Shown here: piece by piece, positions 12,490 to 24,624 of the stretch
Layout: every line of letters begins with the position of its first letter
Position numbering within the stretch: the stretch's first letter is position 1
Origin: Heterodera schachtii
Taxonomy: Eukaryota > Nematoda > Chromadorea > Rhabditida > Heteroderidae
DNA length: 64,000 nucleotides
Direction: 5' to 3'
Assembly (NCBI GenBank): GCA_023374025.1
Contig: SIJG01000028.1
Location: 10,115-74,114 of the forward strand
The notes under the pieces: model-generated
The model's database searches: none
The model's input: the letters and a program-made list of their open reading frames with translations, nothing else
What the model was told of the DNA's origin: nothing
Program-made: the position numbers and the translations under genes

Positions 12490-14809
12490 CTAGTCTTCGA
12501 GTGGCAAAGAAACTGAACCGACCGTTGTGGTCGAAATTGAAACGGTCATTCAAAATTGGCAATTTTTCATTTTAGGGCCCAATTTTGAATTTGGCCCCCC
12601 GAAACAAAAACCGAAAGTTTTTGAGAGAAAAACGCAACTTTTGCCTGTTAAATAAAATGATTTTTCCCGCATTTCAGCTGGGTGTGCAACGAAGTTTTGA
12701 TGGACAGTCTCCCGTTTTTTGGTCGTCCTCAACTCGGCCTCAAATTGGCATTGGTTTCGCCACGTTTCAATGCATTGGTGGACAGACATTTCAATGGCGA
12801 AACTGAATTTCCAATTTGGAGACAAATCATAATTCACAAAGACCGTGAAATGCCAAAACTGTCTGTGGTTACCAATTCTGTGCCATTTCCATTGCCCGAC
12901 TGTCCGCTGCCCAACAAAATTCGCTTTAAGAACCTTTGGATTGTGTAATTCTCCAAATCAATGCATTTTTAGCAATAAAAGCATCCCATTTTCAGTTACA
13001 TGGACCATTTCGTCGTCGAATTTCTCCGTGCAAATCAACAAATTTGGGACAAAGGCATCAAATTGAATTTGAATGTGTGGTCACATGACAACAACATTGT
13101 CCAGTCGCTTTGGGATGTTTTTGCACGAGAAATTTGGCCAATTTTTGCGTCAAACATTCGCTGTCTGTCCTTTTCTGTTGCTCATTTGGACAATTTGCGT
13201 CGCTGCATTTCGCCCACAATTCTCACTGATCTCAACAACATTAGTGAAATCATTTCGGCCGGTCTTCTGTTCCCCGATGCAATTGCTGATGATGGGCCAA
13301 ATGCAACTGCTGGCCAAGCGTTGTCCAAATGGTTGCACACTCCGAGAAAAGATGGGCAGCCGAGGCGATTGCGTTGCGGTGATTATTTTTCAGAAAGCAC
13401 TGGATGGATCGACAATTTCACTGAGGTCGTTCCAGAGTCGATCGCTAAGATTTTTTGAAATATTTTAATTAAAACAAAAAAATTTTTAATTACCGAGGGA
13501 GGGGAAAACGATTTTTGGGCAAACCCGGGACCGGGACCTATTCGGGTTGAAAAACTGGGAAAACCGGGAAAAAACCGGGACTTCGGTACTCAGTTGTCCG
13601 TGTTCAGGTCCCGGTCAACTTTAATTTAAATGCCGAACTCTTGCTTTTCAATAGAGTTGTACGGGACCGGGACCAAAACACGGACAACTGAGTACCGAAG
13701 TCCCGATTTTGACCAGTTTTGACCGGAACCGGGAAATTCCCGGGTTTTTCCCAGCCAAAAAGTCCCGGTTTTTAAACCAAAAATTCCCGGTCCCGACCAA
13801 CCCTATTTTTAAACATGGAATTTTGATTCGAATTTTCTCATTGTTTAGGAATTTCTCCGTGCCACCACTTGTGCCAGCAGTTACATTGTGTCACTTCTTA
13901 TGCCCGTATCATCGCAAATTGTGCCATTCGAATTGGTCAATGAACAAACTCGAGAAAAACTGACGATGGAGAAAGGACGGGTTTCTTGGATTGGTCATCA
14001 ATGGGTGATGAAACGATGCCAAATTGGACAAATGATTCAGTGGGAGGACGGAAATTTGGAGGACCATTTGAGCAATGTCATAATTAATTTTAATGGCGAC
14101 AAAAAATGCATTGGGTGAGTATGTACAAACGGCAGCAAAATGTCGAAATTTTTTAAATTTGTTTTTTCGACTTTGTTCGAATTCGTGTTTCGTGTCAAAA
14201 TGGTGTCGAAAATACCTTCTCGTCTAATTTTGAACCCCTGACCCGAATTCAAACAAAAATGTCGAAAATTAAATTTTCGAATTTCACATTTTAGTCTGTA
14301 AATAGATAGTTTAAATGATCTTTATTGAACCAATGTGACTTTCAATTTGTTTTCGTGTTTTTAAACAAAGTTTGAGCCTAAAATATGAAATTCGAGACCG
14401 GCGGCGCCTATCGGCACCGCCGTACCCTCATTTTACCATATTTTTGAGAAATGAAGACGAAAATGGCAAAAAAAATAACAATTTTTGTGATAAATTTTGT
14501 AAAATAACCCCATAATTCGGAATTTTAATAAACGAAAAGTACACCCCTAAGAACCGACTGAAAAAAGAAAAATACACCCCTAAGAAGCGAATTTTTGACT
14601 TCAGCCCTCCCCCGCCCCGAAATCAAGGGTCTGGCTACGCCCTTGGCTGCCCTTGGGGTAAATGTAAAAGATAATTCATTCACCAAATTCAAATTGCACT
14701 TAATTTTAGGCCATTGTCGCCACCAGCGGACGAAAAAGAAAAAGCGAGTCAAAGCAACGATGAAATGTTCTCGACGACTCCCGGGCCAAGTGGATCAGCG
14801 GCGGAATGA
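12490..14809 (+). pseudogene. F-box-like family gene, nearly full-length but interrupted
   Basis: Exon 2 (12678-12944) encodes the WVCNEVLMDSLPFF F-box-like core, the LGLKLALVSPRF helix and the LPDCPLPNKIRF block. Exon 3 (12996-13458) continues with REIWPIFASNIRCL and the family block ending GQALSKWLHTP. The frame then stops where CGGGACCGGGA-type repeat DNA (13500-13803) is inserted. The gene resumes near 13848 with EFLRATT and QIVPFELVNE, ends exon 4 at 14114 (GG, then GTGAGT), and the last exon 14710-14809 gives a short acidic Ser-rich tail to TGA. The exon-1 remnant is at about 12505-12530 (RVAKKLN). Outside the insertion the frame is open, so this is the best preserved family member here. 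Function as an ubiquitin-ligase adaptor is inferred from the F-box-like core. Confidence 0.65.
13500..13803. mobile_element. CGGGACCGGGA-word element(s) inserted in the F-box-like gene
   Basis: One unit from about 13642 to 13803 has ends TAGAGTTGTACGGGACCGGG and, read inward, TAGGGTTGGTCGGGACCGGG. A neighbouring partial unit carries the inverse of CACGGACAACTGAGTACCG (near 13580 and 13669). No exact target duplication was found. A related unit lies at 16566-16715. Confidence 0.55.
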
Positions 14810-15030
14810 GTGATTATTTTGAAAATTTTGTCTAATTGTGCGGAAATTAATTAATTATATTTGAGAAATGATCGATCTCACCAATTGGAATTTGATTTGA
14901 TGCTCCTCTCATTTATTCTCTCAGAAATGCTTTTGTTGATTTTCTTTCATTCGAATAAAACCCAAATTTGGTATTAATTGAACAGCTTAGGCCTCCTAAA
15001 GCATTCTTTTTTAAGTTTGCGGGTCAAAAA

Positions 15031-15655
15031 CGTGCTGGCGCGTTTCTTAAACCCGCCAAAATGGGTTTGCGCGTTTCTTAAACCCGCCAAAATGGGTTTG
15101 CGCGTTTCTTAAATCCGCCAATGGGCTTGAATACAAAAATGGGTAACAGAAATAAATTCATAAATTGGCTTAAATTCAAATTAAATTAAAATTTCATGGT
15201 ACCATTCAATAACTCTAAGTGTTCTCTATCAGAATATAATTTAAAAAAATTTTATAACTTAAATATGAAAAAAGTTATGTCATAAAATTTCAAAAAATCT
15301 TAATTCAGAATTTTTTGCCCAGAACATTTTTGAAACCCAATGAAATTTTCTGAAATTTTAGAGGTAAATAGAGAATTCTTAGGGCTATCGAATATATAAA
15401 ATAATTTTGCGACAATTGCATTTTAAACACTTTTAAATTTTAAATGTTTGCAATTATAAATGCATGACACTTGCAAAAAATATAGCATGTTCAATGCTTT
15501 ATAATTTTTTTTTATACTTAAGGAAAAATTTTTGAAAAATTATTAATATCACTTAATATTAATTTGAAGGAATTTGAGCAAAGCTATGAATTTATAATAT
15601 TACCCATTTTTTGTTACCAAACCCATTGGCGGTATTTAAGAAACGCACCAGCACC
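15031..15655. mobile_element. Foldback-type element with CGTTTCTTAAACCCGCC words, 9-bp duplication
   Basis: GGTCAAAAA flanks both ends exactly (15022-15030 and 15656-15664). The left end CGTGCTGGCGCGTTTCTTAA is mirrored by GGTGCTGGTGCGTTTCTTAA read in from the right. The left end holds about three tandem copies of a 31-33-bp unit; the right end has only one. The interior is AT-rich with no ORF. The outer CGTGC end resembles the element at 17702-18621. Confidence 0.75.
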
Positions 15656-16451
15656 GGTCAAAAATACTAATTGAGCCATTTAAGAAACTGAAGTTGGTCC
15701 ATTGATTGGACGCCAAAAGTGAAAAAGAGGATGAACTTTTCGGGGTCATGGCAGTTCATATAATGGGCATTTTTTATAAAAGAAAAGCTTAGAATAAGCA
15801 TAAGCTTTCGGATTTAGCTTAGGCTTGAGCTGAGGCTTAGCCCTTTTATTGTACGAACTGCTATTGTTGATCCGATTTTTTCATCACGTATTTGGTTTTT
15901 CCAATTTTTTTTATTTTTTTTTTAAATTTTCTTTACAATGAATTTTGGGTAAATAAAAGTGCTGATCACGGATTTGAGTTCTATCTTGCAAAATCAAGAA
16001 AACTTTTCAAGGAAAAAAGGGCAAATTTTTTTTTGTTGAAAAATTTGAACAATTTCTTACCATATATACCTAATTAAAATTTCCAAATTTTTCTTTTCTC
16101 TTTTGAAACTCCAAAATTCCAAAAATTGTGTCGTTTTGACGCAAAAATATGCTACAACTCGGGGCGCTATGCTTATATTTCAGCATAAAATGCTTTTTTT
16201 CTTCTCCTCCGCCTCATTCCATTCTCTCATTATTTTCCCTATATTTTCTGGTCATTTGGTTACTGTAAGTGTCTTCAGAAATTCTGTACGTCTATTATAT
16301 TTACTTTTTTTCTAACGTTTCGCATTTCTTTTGATCAAATTGTTACCAGAATTGTGAATTTTCTCTTATTTTCTCGGCGTTATGAATTGCATAAAAATTG
16401 AAATTGAAAATTCATTTAATAAATTGATTTTTGTGCAAATGTTTCCAAAAA
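15656..16451. other. Intergenic, no gene seen
   Basis: AT-rich sequence with T-runs and no frame that looks like protein. It lies between the foldback element and the stray F-box-like exon. Confidence 0.4.
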
Positions 16452-16540
16452 CAGCAACCGTTGGGCTCAGTTGTGACATCATTTGGAAAACGGCAAAGTG
16501 TTCGAATGGCAAAGAAAATGAATCGAACTTTGAGGAAACT
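16452..16540 (+). pseudogene. Stray first exon of the F-box-like family
   Basis: It encodes the family exon-1 pattern VVTSFGKRQSVRMAKKMN and ends before a GTGAAA donor, matching gene 23024 (SLVTSFGKRQS...VAKKMNN). No following exons were found; a CGGGACCGGGA-word element starts 26 bp downstream. Confidence 0.55.
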
Positions 16541-16565
16541 GTGAAATTTATTTGATTAAAAATTA

Positions 16566-16715
16566 AAGATGAGCGGGACCGGGAATTTTGACAAAAACCG
16601 CCGGGACCGGGAATTTTCGGATTGAAAAACCGGGAATTTTTAGCCGGGAAATCCGGGACTTCGGTACTCAGTTGTACGTGTTTTTTCAGTACCAGTCCCG
16701 GTCCCGCTCAGCTCT
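16566..16715. mobile_element. Small CGGGACCGGGA-ended element
   Basis: GATGAGCGGGACCGGGA is mirrored by TCCCGGTCCCGCTCAGC 130 bp on. The middle carries CTTCGGTACTCAGTTGT, shared with the copy at 13500-13803. I found no exact target duplication. Confidence 0.55.
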
Positions 16716-17701
16716 AGTTTCATTTTAAGACGTTTAAACAGGGCTCGGATTCGTACTTGGATGCCAAGTACATACTTGGATTTCGGCTTTTGTGCTTGGA
16801 AAATTTTAACTGTACTTTTTTCCAAGATTGTACTTGGAAATCAGGATTTTTGAGTATGAATGTAAAAAACGCACAAACAATCATTAATTTTTACTAAATT
16901 TAACTAGAAATGGAAAATTTTCATGTAAATCTGTTTAAAAAAGGTAAAAGTTCTAAGTTTTCTCCCGGCAGCGCCAATGGCACCGCCCACCCCTCCACCC
17001 TCCAAAAAAAACTCACATTTTTCTTAACAAAATGGTCTAAAATTGCAAAAATTTTGTCATTTTTTGGTGAAAATCTATTACAAATAACAATCAATCCCAA
17101 AAAGTTTTTTTGAAAAACCGCCGCAAAAAAATGGTTTTAAAAAGCAAAAAATCTCGATTCTATTGATTTGCAAGTTGTTGAGGGTAATTTTGAAAAATGC
17201 GTAAATTGCTTAGGGGAAATAATAAATATTTGTTTATTTTTATTTTTTTGTTTAAATTTTTTTATGTGTATTTGGATTTCACAAATTTTCCCCGTTATGT
17301 ACTTGGAAATTGACCTGGTACGACCCGAGCCCTGGTTTAAATGATCATTTAATGAACCAATAATAAATTTCACGATAAGAGTCGGGAACATTGGTCCCAT
17401 AAAAAAGACAAAAATGCTCATTTTAAGCGATTCTGAGCAGTACTCAGTCAGTGGTTTACGAGGTCGCTGATCACGATTCTAATATTTGTTTCACAAATTT
17501 CGAACTCCGAACCCGAATTCAGACAAGTACTGCCAATGGTCCCCACTTTTTGGGACAAAAGTTTTGTTCTAAGAATTTTCAAAATTTCTAAGAAATTTTC
17601 AAATGTGCCAATTTTCTTAGGCTTATATTTTAAAAAGTTTTATCGAACTTAACCTTTTCTATAATTAATAAAATCGCACCAAATTTTATCGGCATTCTCC
17701 C
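16716..17701. other. Intergenic repeat remnants, no gene seen
   Basis: GTACTTGG-type words recur around 16750-16850 and in inverse near 17290, with opposed ends GGGCTCGGATTCG (16741) and CGACCCGAGCCCTGG (17321), suggesting one more element of about 590 bp. No target duplication was evident and there is no coding frame. Confidence 0.4.
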
Positions 17702-18621
17702 CGTGCCAGGTGATTTCGACAGTGGTTGATTTCGACAGTGAGTGATTTCGACAGTGTGATTTCGACAATGATTGATTTCGACAGTGAGTGATTTCGACAG
17801 TAAACTATTTCGCTTTTTTTCACTGTCTGCGTGTGATTTCGACAGCGAGTGAATTCGACAATAAGTGATTTCGACAGTATTAGAAAAATTGTGAATTCGA
17901 CAGTGAGTGATTTCGACAGTACCGATAATTTTTAAAAAACACGAGTATATGAAAAATTGGAGCAGAAAACGAAGTGATACAGTGGTTGAAAAAAGTTTTG
18001 ACTCAAGAATCTTGAGTCAAGATGATAAAATTTGTAAAAAATTTAAATTTCGACTGAAATTTTGCTGATTATTTAAAGTCTTGACTCAAACATGAAAAAC
18101 CAACTTTCTAGGAGGTTGGGAAAATTTCCAAGGAAAATTTCGATAATCTTATTTTAAAGAGCACAAGATTTACTACCGAATTTTCTCAAATGGTAAGGCT
18201 GCGACTTTTACATAAAAAATTATACCTGGTTGAAATGGTAAAAATTATAAAGGAATGATGACAAGTAGAGCAAAATCACGAACATAAAGCCCCGTCGAAG
18301 ATTTTGGAAACCGTGATCCTTGGATTTATCTTTGAGCGTGCTCATATTATTTTATTTTAGGCTCCAATTTTTCATATACTCGTGTTTTTTAAAAATTATC
18401 GGTACTGTCGAAATCACTCACTGTCGAATTCACAATTTTTCTAATACTGTCGAAATCACTTATTGTCGAATTCACTCGCTGTCGAAATCACATGCAGACA
18501 GTGAAAAAAAGCGAAATAGTTTACTGTCGAAATCACTCACTCTCGAAATCAATCATTGTCGAAATCACACTGTCGAAATCACTCACTGTCGAATTCAACC
18601 ACTGTCGAAATCACATAGCAC
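17702..18621. mobile_element. Foldback-type element with GTGATTTCGACAGTGA words, 9-bp duplication
   Basis: Terminal inverted repeats of about 260 bp (17702-17965 and 18361-18621) are made of tandem GATTTCGACAGTGAGT words. CATTCTCCC is repeated at 17693-17701 and 18622-18630. The outer ends read CGTGCCAGGTGATTTCGAC and GTGCTATGTGATTTCGAC. The centre is AT-rich with no ORF. Long inverted repeats made of sub-repeats are the hallmark of foldback elements; a 9-bp duplication would also suit a MULE. Confidence 0.8.
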
Positions 18622-19186
18622 CATTCTCCCGGTACAGGAGTAACTTAACCTGAAAATATTTCAACGCTTATTGGTTTTAGAAATTTTTTTCAAAATTCTG
18701 AGTTTTAATTAAAATAATGGAAAAATCAGAATATTTTTAATACCAATAAGCATTTATATATTTTCAAGATATGGGATGACAAAGTTAAAAATAGATCCAT
18801 GCAAAATCTGGCGCGCTTCTGATCACTATTCGAAAATTTTCTGAGATTAAAATTTTTAAAAAATGAAAAAATTGGAAAAGTATAGAAAATTGGAAAATCC
18901 GAAAATTTTCAAGGAAATCTTATGGGATAGAAAATTATTGCAAAATACATTTTATTCTCAGATGCTAACCTCCAAAATCTGGGGCCTTCTGTTCACTGCT
19001 CAATTATGAGTGAATAAAATAACCTCCAATAATAGGCAGTTAAAAATTCTTAAATTTGAAAAATTTCTGAGATTAAAATTAAAAAAAAAGAAAAAATTGG
19101 AAATGGTGCTATTTCTTAATCCCTCAAGGGTTCGGAAACCAAAATATGTTTTAGAACTTGGCTCAAATTCAATTACCGTAAGTACC

Positions 19187-19290
19187 AGGGATGTTGCAAA
19201 GAAAAAAATAAAAAGCGAAAGCGAAAAAGCGAAAGCGAAATGCCCAAAAAAGCGAAAATGCGAAAAGGCGAAAAGCGAAAAGGCGAAATT
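19187..19290. repeat. AGGGATGTTGCAA end with GCGAAA words
   Basis: The mirror image of the end at 1267-1385, with the same GCGAAAAGCGAAA words following the AGGGATGTTGCAA end. The opposite end of this copy was not located. Confidence 0.4.
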
Positions 19291-19446
19291 TTTTTTCCAA
19301 AAATTATCAATCTCGGAAATTTTTTGTGGATCAAAAAGAGGTGAATACTATTTTTCTAATTTTTTCACCCAAACTTACCTGAAAAATACTTTTTAGTGGT
19401 ATTTTAGGGTGTTGATAAAGAAACTCTAATCAGATTTGTTTTCGGC

Positions 19447-20541
19447 TAGAGACCGGACGGGATCGGGATCCCGCGGGATTTCTTCGGGATCTTGCGGGAT
19501 TAAATTCGGGATCCCGAGCTCGGGATCCGTCCCGAACGATTTTTTAAATTCATCGGGATTGATCGGGATCGGGATTTCATCGGGATCCCGAATCGGAATC
19601 CCTCCCGATCATTTTACCAATCCCGCGGGATCCCGCGGGATTGAAGTCACGATGATTTTTGGAAAAATCTCATTTTTTTAAATTAAGACCTTGAATTTTA
19701 ATTAAAAATTTGCTTATTTTTCTTGAAAAATCCCTTAAAATCCCAAAAAATTTTGATGAATCTCAAAATACTTGTGAAAATTTTCAAAATTTGACGCAAA
19801 GGTTGGCCATTTTGTGACTTTTATTCCTTTAAAAAAAGAATTATCAAAAATTCTTTTTTTTTTAATTCCTTAAATAATATTTTAAATCATATTAAGTAGT
19901 TTCATGCACAACAATTTCTAAGTTTTGTCTAATAAATTAGATTAGAAATTGTTGTCTAAGTATTTTTCGTTCGGTGCATAACGGCACCGCCGGCCTCCAC
20001 CTTGTTCCCCTAAAGTTTTTGAAAAATTCTCAGCAAACAATTCTTTAAAATCTGATTTTTTGATTCCGATGCATAACGATTTGCTAATTATCCTCAAATT
20101 GACTGATCATAGGAGGCGACAAAAATTGATATTAATTAAATTGTAAAAAACTATTTAAAGTTATGTTGTTAAATGTTCTAATTTTTGGTCCTAAAATCTG
20201 ATTTTTAGGCATGATACTCGAATTTTGAAAATTTTCTAAAAACCTGCTATAATTCCCATCCCTATTTTTCTTCAATCGAATTGATAAATTAGAAATATTA
20301 GATAAGCATTTGAACAAAATTTGGCACAAAACGTAAAAAAAAATTGGATTTAAGCAAATCCCGATAATCCCGCGGGATCCCGAAAAAAAATCTTCGGGAT
20401 TGATCGGGATCGGGATTCGATCGGGATCCCGATTCGGGATCCGTCCCGATCGTTTTTCTAAAATGTTCGGGATTGATCGGGATCGGGATTCAGTCGGGAT
20501 CCCGACTCGGGATCCCTCCGACCCCAGTTGTCCGGTCTCTA
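19447..20541. mobile_element. hAT-like element with CGGGATCGGGAT words, 8-bp duplication
   Basis: The left end TAGAGACCGGAC is mirrored by GTCCGGTCTCTA. TTTTCGGC flanks both ends (19439-19446 and 20542-20549). The subterminal regions are degenerate arrays of CGGGATCGGGATTC and its relatives. The middle is AT-rich without a transposase frame. ORFs of 81-152 codons here come from the word arrays. Confidence 0.85.
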
Positions 20542-21504
20542 TTTTCGGCATCGTTAAAGCGCCAGAATCCCTGTGTATATTCTCTATCACTCTCTGGAGG
20601 GGGGCACTTAATTGGAGGGGGGCATTCTACCAGAAGAGGGCATTCAAATAGCGTACTTACGGTAAATTAATATTTTATGGTACAGTATAATTCAATGAGT
20701 TTAATTATTCTCTATCAGAAGAATATGTTTTTCCAAAATTTTTCCTTTTGGTGATCCAAAAACATTCAAAAAATTCTAGCTATAGACGTATAATTTTATT
20801 AAAAATTATATTTTACTTTAACTAAACGCAATTTTGATTGAGTTTTTTCATAATATTTTTAAAAATATTTTTTTTTTGGCCAACAACCAAGACCAGCAGC
20901 AGATGTAGAGTACATAGGATTGGAATTGTTTTATGTAAGCAAAGTGAGCTCAAATCAGGGATGCGATCGAAAAATTTTCAAAATAAGAACATCAAGACCA
21001 AAAAATAAGATTTTTGGGTCCAAAATAAGGACATTTTGCAAAATTGCTTTAAATCGCTTATATAACATTTTATTCAATTAATATAGAATCAACTTTCGTA
21101 TTTTTCGCCTCCCACGATAATTTTTAACAATTTTGGGGAGGAAATACGCAAATCGTACATTTAATACAATCGGGCTCAAAAAAAAATATCAGATTTTACG
21201 ATTTCTTTTTGCGGCGCATTTTTCAAAGACTTTTTTGGGAACAAGCGGGGAGGAAGGCCGGCGGTGCCGAAAGGCGCCGCCGGGAAAATTTTTGAAAATT
21301 TGAGTATAATTTGTTAGCAGATTTTGTCCAAAAATTGTCCAAATTTTGTGATTCTTAGCCAATTTTTAAGAAAACAAAGTATTTTTGGGGTCCGGCGGTG
21401 CCGTTAGGCACCGCCGTGGAAAATTTTGAAAATCATAAGTGACATTACGCCATAAAATTACAAATTTTCTGAAGAATTTTAAGAAATAAGAACAAAATAA
21501 GAAC
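20542..21504. other. Intergenic, GGCGGTGCC palindromes, no gene seen
   Basis: Short G-runs (20590-20640), AT-rich filler, and two copies of the GC-rich palindrome unit at about 21257-21283 and 21391-21417 with their usual AT-rich flanks. Confidence 0.45.
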
Positions 21505-22090
21505 TAGGGATGATATTTATAGGCACTAAAAACCGTCAAAATAGGTAGGCCTTAGGCTCTAAAAAACCCCCAAAATAGGCCCTAAAAATGGAAAATAGGC
21601 ACTAAAAAACCTCGTTTTTAGGGGTGTAAAATGACAAAATGTATTCAAAAAAGTAAAAAAATTAGGCCAAATCAGTACTGAGATATATAATTTTTAAAGC
21701 ACAAATTCTTGTCAAGAAAATAAATAAATAAATTTTTGATATGAATTTTTGAAAAGTTTTTCATTTCTTATGGGTGTATTTTTGAAAAATTTCGGGTCGA
21801 TTCTTAAGGGTGTATTTTTTTTTTTTAATTTTAGTCGATTCTTAGGGGTGCATTTTTCGTTTTTATTGCATTTTTGTTAATAATTTTGGGCAAAATGCCA
21901 AAATAGGCAAAAATAGGCTCTTTCAAAATTTTTTAGGCTTTTTAGGCGCTAAAAATAAAAGCCTAGAAAATAGGCACTAATAACTCGAAAAGTAGCTTAA
22001 CAACAGCCCAAAAAAACATGTTTTTTGTGCGTTTCAGGCAACGTGGAGCTCAGGAAAAAAATAGGCTTTTGCCTAAAAATATCATCCCTA
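21505..22090. mobile_element. hAT-like element with AGGCACTAAAAA words, 8-bp duplication
   Basis: The ends TAGGGATGATATTTATAGGC and, read inward, TAGGGATGATATTTTTAGGC form an inverted repeat. ATAAGAAC lies on both sides (21497-21504 and 22091-22098). The interior repeats AGGCACTAAAAA/CAAAATAGGC words and contains the TTCTTAGGGGTGTATTTTTC module (three occurrences) shared with the elements at 43242 and 58165. Confidence 0.9.
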
Positions 22091-23023
22091 ATAAGAACAA
22101 TAGCCCGAAATAAGGACAAATCTTACAAATAAGGACATTTTTATTTTGTAAGATTTGGACCCTCCAAATAAGGACAAATCTTATAAATAAGGACAGATCG
22201 AAACCCTGGCTCAAATTCGAAACATTGTGTCGGTGTATGACCGAAATGTATGCCGACCCACGCACTATTTCTTCTGTTTATTTCTCTTTTTCCTCACACA
22301 GAGACTTGTGTGCAGAGAGATGGAAAAAAGAGAAATAGTATATAACATTGATAGGTAGTAGTCAAAGAAAAAGAGTAAATGATGGCAGACATGTATAACA
22401 CATTTATTTATTTGTTATTTATTTTTCTTTGACTTGTCCAAAATGATATGCACATTTTTAAAAATTCGAGTTTTCGACTTTTTGTTCGAGTTTGGGTTCG
22501 GGGTTTGGAATAGGCCAAAATAATTGTTATATTCGTGATCAGCAACCTTGAAACCCCCGAGTATTTCATTTCAGGATTTTTTAAAAAGAAAAATTTTTTT
22601 TTGAAAATTCTCGACTAAAAAAGCAGACTCAAAATAGAGGAGTACCGTCAAAAGAAGACCAAATCCATGCTCAGCACCTCAAATAAGCCTAAAAATGTAT
22701 TTTTTGAATTTTTGTTCTTTTTTTGTGGGACCAAAAGAACCGAGCCTTCACAATTGCCCAAATCTGAATCTGACATTCATTTTTGGGTGCAACTGTTGTG
22801 TGAAAAATTTTCGATTTTCTTTGCTTGTACCCCCTCGAAGGCCTACCTCACCCGTCGCTAAAATTTTACGAAAATCCACAAAATTATGGCCAAAGATCTC
22901 AATTTTTATCAAACATTGGACGGTTAACTTTAGTTTTTGATTGTGTCACCTGAACTGTCTGTACAATGCTCATTTAAAACTTAAAATTTGATAAAAATTT
23001 TCCATTTAGCAAAATTAGTTTTA
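22091..23023. other. Intergenic, hairpin and dispersed repeat, no gene seen
   Basis: An inverted repeat near 22263-22340 (CTATTTCTTCTGTTTATTTCTC against GAGAAATAGTA) could form a hairpin. A copy of the dispersed GGGTTCGGGGTTTGGAAT...TCGTGATCAGCAACC repeat lies at 22490-22560. Confidence 0.4.
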
Positions 23024-23300
23024 ATGGCACCGCCCGACAGAAAAAAGAAAAAAATTTCCGTTTCCGACAATCGCCGACTCATTTCTTCTACCGCAATTGG
23101 TGAAAATGAACAGCAGCAACCGATGGGTTCACTGGTGACATCATTTGGGAAACGACAAAGTCTTTTTCGAGTGGCAAAGAAAATGAACAATCGAATTTTG
23201 AAGAAAATGTGAGAATTTTGGGGGTTAAATTACACAAATTTAATTTTAAGAAAAATCAAAAATTTTTCCCGCATTTCAGTTGGATTTGTACGGATGTTTT
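23024..23300 (+). pseudogene. F-box-like family gene, 5' part, cut by the LTR element
   Basis: An ATG at 23024 opens a 62-codon first exon rich in Lys and Ser, ending in VAKKMNNRILKKM with a GTGAGA donor at 23210. Exon 2 begins after TTTCAG at 23279 and encodes WICTDVF. The retroelement LTR starts at 23301, at the point where the family normally continues with the F-box core (compare 1607 onward). The rest of the gene was not found beyond the retroelement. This copy shows a clean start codon and exon 1 for the family. Confidence 0.65.
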
Positions 23301-23660
23301 TATTAGGCGTGTCCGTGGGATCGTTGGGCCTACCCCTGACCGGCAGTCAGGGGCTAGGCGCGATCCCGCCTATTGAATTCGAGTTGGCCTTTTAACAGCC
23401 CTTTTATTAAAGCACAAAAGAAAATGTGAAGCAAAAGAAATCGGAGTAAATCGGAGAAAGCAAAAGTTGATCGAAAAATCTCAAAGTGATCGCTTTCCCG
23501 GGGTTGGTCCGGTGGCTCCCTCATAAACAATTTTCGGGCGGGGCAAGAGTAGAAGAGAAAAGGAAACAGTTGGCGTAATTAGAGGAAAGGGAAAAATGTG
23601 ATGGGCAAATCGAATTGATTAGGCACAGAAATGGAAGAGCCAAAGGAATTTGGCATAACA
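23301..23660 (-). repeat. 3' LTR
   Basis: Matches 36464-36825 along its whole length with scattered substitutions and small indels (for example CCGGCAGTCAGG here against CCGAAGTCAGG there). In element orientation it begins TGTTATGCC and ends CCTAATA, so the 3' end is not the usual CA. Confidence 0.85.
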
Positions 23661-23670
23661 CTCCCCCGGC
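23661..23670 (-). other. Polypurine tract of the LTR element
   Basis: In element orientation GCCGGGGGAG directly precedes the TGTTATG start of the 3' LTR, the expected place for the plus-strand primer. Confidence 0.6.
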
Positions 23671-24624
23671 AGGTACAAGCTGCGCCCTCGCAGCACAATT
23701 GTACGAGGCGAGGGACAAACGAAAAGAGAGACATTTAGAGAAGAGAGAAAAAGATGGAATTGAGAGAAAGGAAGAAAAGAAGAGATTATTTGAGAAGAGA
23801 ATTTGAATGCAGCGGGGGGGGGAGGGGGTGTTTTTTGCCGATGTTGTTGGGTCATCGAAGGACTACGCAGGTGGATGAAGAAAAGGGGGAGGGGGGGGGG
23901 GGGGGGTCAGCGAATGTTCAGCAGCATCCCCTCCATCGATTCTCTCACCATTCTTTGTTCGTTCTTCCGTCTTCATTTTCTTCAAATTGCGTTCCTCCCA
24001 AATTTTTGCTGTTCGTCATTTTTTCTGCTCTTCTGCGCTTTTCCTTCGCTTTTCCTCCGCTTTTCCTCTGCTTTTCCTCTTCCTTTTCGGCGTTTGTTCA
24101 ACAATGGTTTGTTGCTTCCGCTGGTTGTTGTTGATGATGGTCGTTCATTTTCCTCTTTCAGTTGTTGTTGCCGTCGTCATGTGTCTCGAAGCTGGCGTTT
24201 GCATTGACATTGGCATTGGCACTCGACATTTTGGTGTGCGGTTGTGCGGAAGTTCTGGTTGCTGATGATGGTGTTGTAGGTGGGTTGAGAAATGGGGATG
24301 ACGAGAAAATTTGAGAATGAGTTTCGAGAATGAATGGAAGAGAGAGAGAAATATGGAGATGAAGAGAGAGAGAGAGATGGGGGGGGGCAGTGAGAGATTA
24401 AGTGCGAGAGGGGCGAACAAAGGCAAGCGATTAATTGATGAGTGATTAGACGGTCAATTACAAAGGGAAAATATTTAAATATTTTGAAAATATTCGGGAT
24501 TTAGCTTAAGGCAATTTTGTATTTTTGTATTTATTTTGTATTTTGTAAATTTTTTTTTTTTTTTTGATTAAAATATTTTGTGTATTTTTTTTTTTTTTTT
24601 TTTTTGAAGATTGCCTTATGCATT
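23671..24624 (-). other. 3' untranslated part of the LTR element
   Basis: About 950 bp between the last ORF and the purine tract. It is purine/pyrimidine-skewed with long G-runs at 23812-23826 and 23886-23907 and T-runs near 24550 and 24587. No ORF on the element's strand looks real, and the plus-strand hydrophobic frames are low-complexity shadows. Confidence 0.5.

Noticed and set aside
17702..18621. Possible CRISPR-like array (regular GATTTCGACAGTGA repeats)
   Set aside because: Spacers are absent or themselves repeats, the arrays are mirror images at two ends of an element with a 9-bp duplication, and the DNA is eukaryotic.
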